A DNA stretch of 64,000 bases, taken from positions 3,100,001-3,164,000 of the forward strand of contig NZ_JAUSYH010000001.1 of NCBI RefSeq assembly GCF_030816715.1, written 5' to 3'. Below are positions 62,652 through 64,000 of this stretch, piece by piece. This DNA is from Streptomyces achromogenes. GTDB taxonomy: Bacteria > Actinomycetota > Actinomycetes > Streptomycetales > Streptomycetaceae. A program made the translations under genes and the position numbers. The number at the start of each line of letters is the position of its first letter. Positions within the stretch are counted from its first letter, which is position 1. The notes under the pieces are model-generated. The model ran no database searches, was not told the origin of the DNA, and was given only the letters and a program-made list of their open reading frames with translations.

Positions 62652-63992
62652 ATGCCCCGCCAGCTTCACCTCAACGCGTTTCTCATGAACACCGGTCATC
62701 ACGAGGCCTCGTGGCGGCTGCCCGAGAGCGATCCGTACGCCCACGTCGAGCTGAGCCACTACGTCCATCTGGCCCGGACCGCCGAACGCGGGGCCTTCGA
62801 CTCGCTGTTCCTCGCCGACGGACCCCAGTTGTGGGGCGACCTGGCGCAGCGGCCGGCCGGCTCGCTGGAGCCGCTCACGCTGCTCACCGCGCTGGCGACG
62901 GCGACCGAGCACATCGGTCTCATCGCCACCGCGTCGACCTCCTACAACTCCCCCTACAACCTGGCCCGCAAGTTCGCCTCGCTGGACATCATCAGCGGCG
63001 GCCGGGCCGGCTGGAACATCGTCACCACGGCAGGCGCGGAGGCCGCCCGCAACTTCGGTCTCGACGCCGAGCCCGCGCACGCCGAGCGGTACGCCCGGGC
63101 CGCCGAATTCCTCGACGTGGCGCTGAAGCTCTGGGACAGCTGGGAGGACGACGCGATCGTCGCCGACAAGGCGGCCGGCGTCTGGGGCGACGACCGCAAG
63201 ATCCACCCGCCCCGGCACCGGGGGACCTACTTCAGCGTCGAGGGAGCGCTCAACGTCCCGCGTTCGCCGCAGGGTTACCCCCTGCTGGTGCAGGCGGGCT
63301 CGAGCGAGGACGGCAAGGTGTTCGCCGCCCGGTACGCGGAGGCGGTGTTCACGGCCCAGCAGACCCTCGCCGACGCGCAGGCCTTCTACGCCGACCTGAA
63401 GGCCCGCACGGCGGCGGGCGGCCGCGATCCGGACCACATCAAGGTGCTGCCCGGGATCGTGCCGGTGATCGGCTCCACGGAGGCGGAGGCGCGGGCGCAC
63501 GAACGCGTCCTCGAGGACCACATCGTGTACGCGCACGGTGTCGGGCGGCTGGAATCGCTGCTGCAACTGGAGCCCGGCACACTGGAGTTGGACGCCGAGC
63601 TGCCTGCCGTCCTGCCGCCCGAGGAGGCCATCGAGGGCGCGAAGAGCCGCTACACGCTGGTGGTGGAGCTGGCCCGGCGCGAGCGCCTCACCGTGCGGCA
63701 GCTGATCGGGCGGCTCGGCGGCGGCCGCGGGCATCTCACCTTCGCGGGGACGCCGGAGCAGGTCGCCGACACGATCGAGACCTGGTTCCGGCAGGGCGCC
63801 GCCGACGGTTTCAACATCATGCCCGCCGTCCTTCCCTCCGGCCTCGACGCCTTCGTCGACCACGTCGTCCCGATCCTGCGCGCCCGCGGACTGCTGCGCA
63901 CCGGGTACGGCGCGCGCACCACCCTGCGCGAGCGGTACGGCCTGCCGCGTCCCGCCAACCAGCACGTCGCCCCCGCACTCGCCACCGTCTGA
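62652..63992 (+). CDS. FMN-dependent monooxygenase, NtaA/SnaA/DszA (LLM) family
   Basis: 446 residues, a luciferase-like TIM barrel. HLARTAERGAFDSLFLAD, TSTSYNSPYNLARKFASLDIISGGRAGWNIVTT and AERYARAAEFLDVALKLWDSW are family marks. It uses FMNH2 from a separate reductase to cleave C-S, C-N or sulfone substrates. Next to an SsuABC-type transporter and a sulfur leader, release of sulfite from an imported organosulfur compound is the best guess; other substrates are possible. ATG 62652 with GAAGGA upstream. It ends eight bases before the window edge. Confidence 0.9.
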   Translation: MPRQLHLNAFLMNTGHHEASWRLPESDPYAHVELSHYVHLARTAERGAFDSLFLADGPQLWGDLAQRPAGSLEPLTLLTALATATEHIGLIATASTSYNSPYNLARKFASLDIISGGRAGWNIVTTAGAEAARNFGLDAEPAHAERYARAAEFLDVALKLWDSWEDDAIVADKAAGVWGDDRKIHPPRHRGTYFSVEGALNVPRSPQGYPLLVQAGSSEDGKVFAARYAEAVFTAQQTLADAQAFYADLKARTAAGGRDPDHIKVLPGIVPVIGSTEAEARAHERVLEDHIVYAHGVGRLESLLQLEPGTLELDAELPAVLPPEEAIEGAKSRYTLVVELARRERLTVRQLIGRLGGGRGHLTFAGTPEQVADTIETWFRQGAADGFNIMPAVLPSGLDAFVDHVVPILRARGLLRTGYGARTTLRERYGLPRPANQHVAPALATV

Positions 63993-64000
63993 CTCGCCAC

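Noticed and set aside
1..64000. Search for transposases, integrases, tRNA-flanked att duplications, rRNA and phage genes
   Set aside because: None seen. The two tRNAs have no partial copy nearby, so an integrated element is not supported.

Overview
The window is high-GC actinobacterial chromosome, almost certainly Streptomyces. Start codons are often GTG, third codon positions are nearly all G or C, several genes lack a Shine-Dalgarno and look leaderless, and the housekeeping order obg-rpmA-rplU ... rne ... rodA-pbp2-mreDCB-ndk-folC-valS ... clpX-clpP2-clpP1-tig matches the Streptomyces arrangement as I remember it. No insertion sequence, phage gene, CRISPR array or rRNA was found.

Layout. 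1-980: a truncated fused cytidylyltransferase/SDR reductase, predicted to make CDP-ribitol. 1760-3906: obg, rpmA, rplU (minus strand). 4112-15808: a cell-surface glycopolymer block lying between rplU and rne. It encodes UDP-sugar 6-dehydrogenase, 3-dehydrogenase (Gfo/Idh), PLP aminotransferase and hexapeptide N-acetyltransferase, which together fit the complete WbpA-WbpB-WbpE-WbpD route to UDP-2,3-diacetamido-2,3-dideoxy-glucuronate. It also holds three glycosyltransferase genes (one TarS/TarP-like GT2, one GT4, one double GT-B fusion) and an acyltransferase. A broken Uma2-type fragment sits at its left edge. 16243-22690: RNase E/G with long repetitive tails, a radical-SAM-linked protein and a repeat-built membrane protein. 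22820-28754: a GT2-TPR protein, a secreted collagen-like protein, a radical SAM enzyme and a CYTH-CHAD protein.

28847-35296 is the cell-elongation and spore-wall cluster rodA, pbp2, mreD, mreC, mreB. Then come ndk, a small membrane protein, folC, valS, a Pro/Gln/Tyr-rich membrane protein, and the protein quality-control set clpX, clpP2, clpP1, tig. tRNA-Pro(TGG) and tRNA-Gly(TCC) follow. From 47.3 kb the content is more mixed: an acyltransferase, an HD hydrolase, a SpoIIE-type phosphatase, an Eis-like acetyltransferase, an Nei-type DNA glycosylase, RpiB, an amino-acid permease, a receptor Ser/Thr kinase divergent from an LPXTG-anchored surface protein, and BioY.

The right end (59.5-64 kb) is a sulfur-acquisition unit. 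A 30-codon leader peptide with the actinobacterial RRHVDL...C signature precedes a possible attenuator, an SsuA/SsuC/SsuB-type ABC transporter and an FMN-dependent NtaA/DszA-type monooxygenase. The most interesting regions are the glycopolymer block, the leader/attenuator, the repeat-built proteins and the run of shared leaderless promoters.
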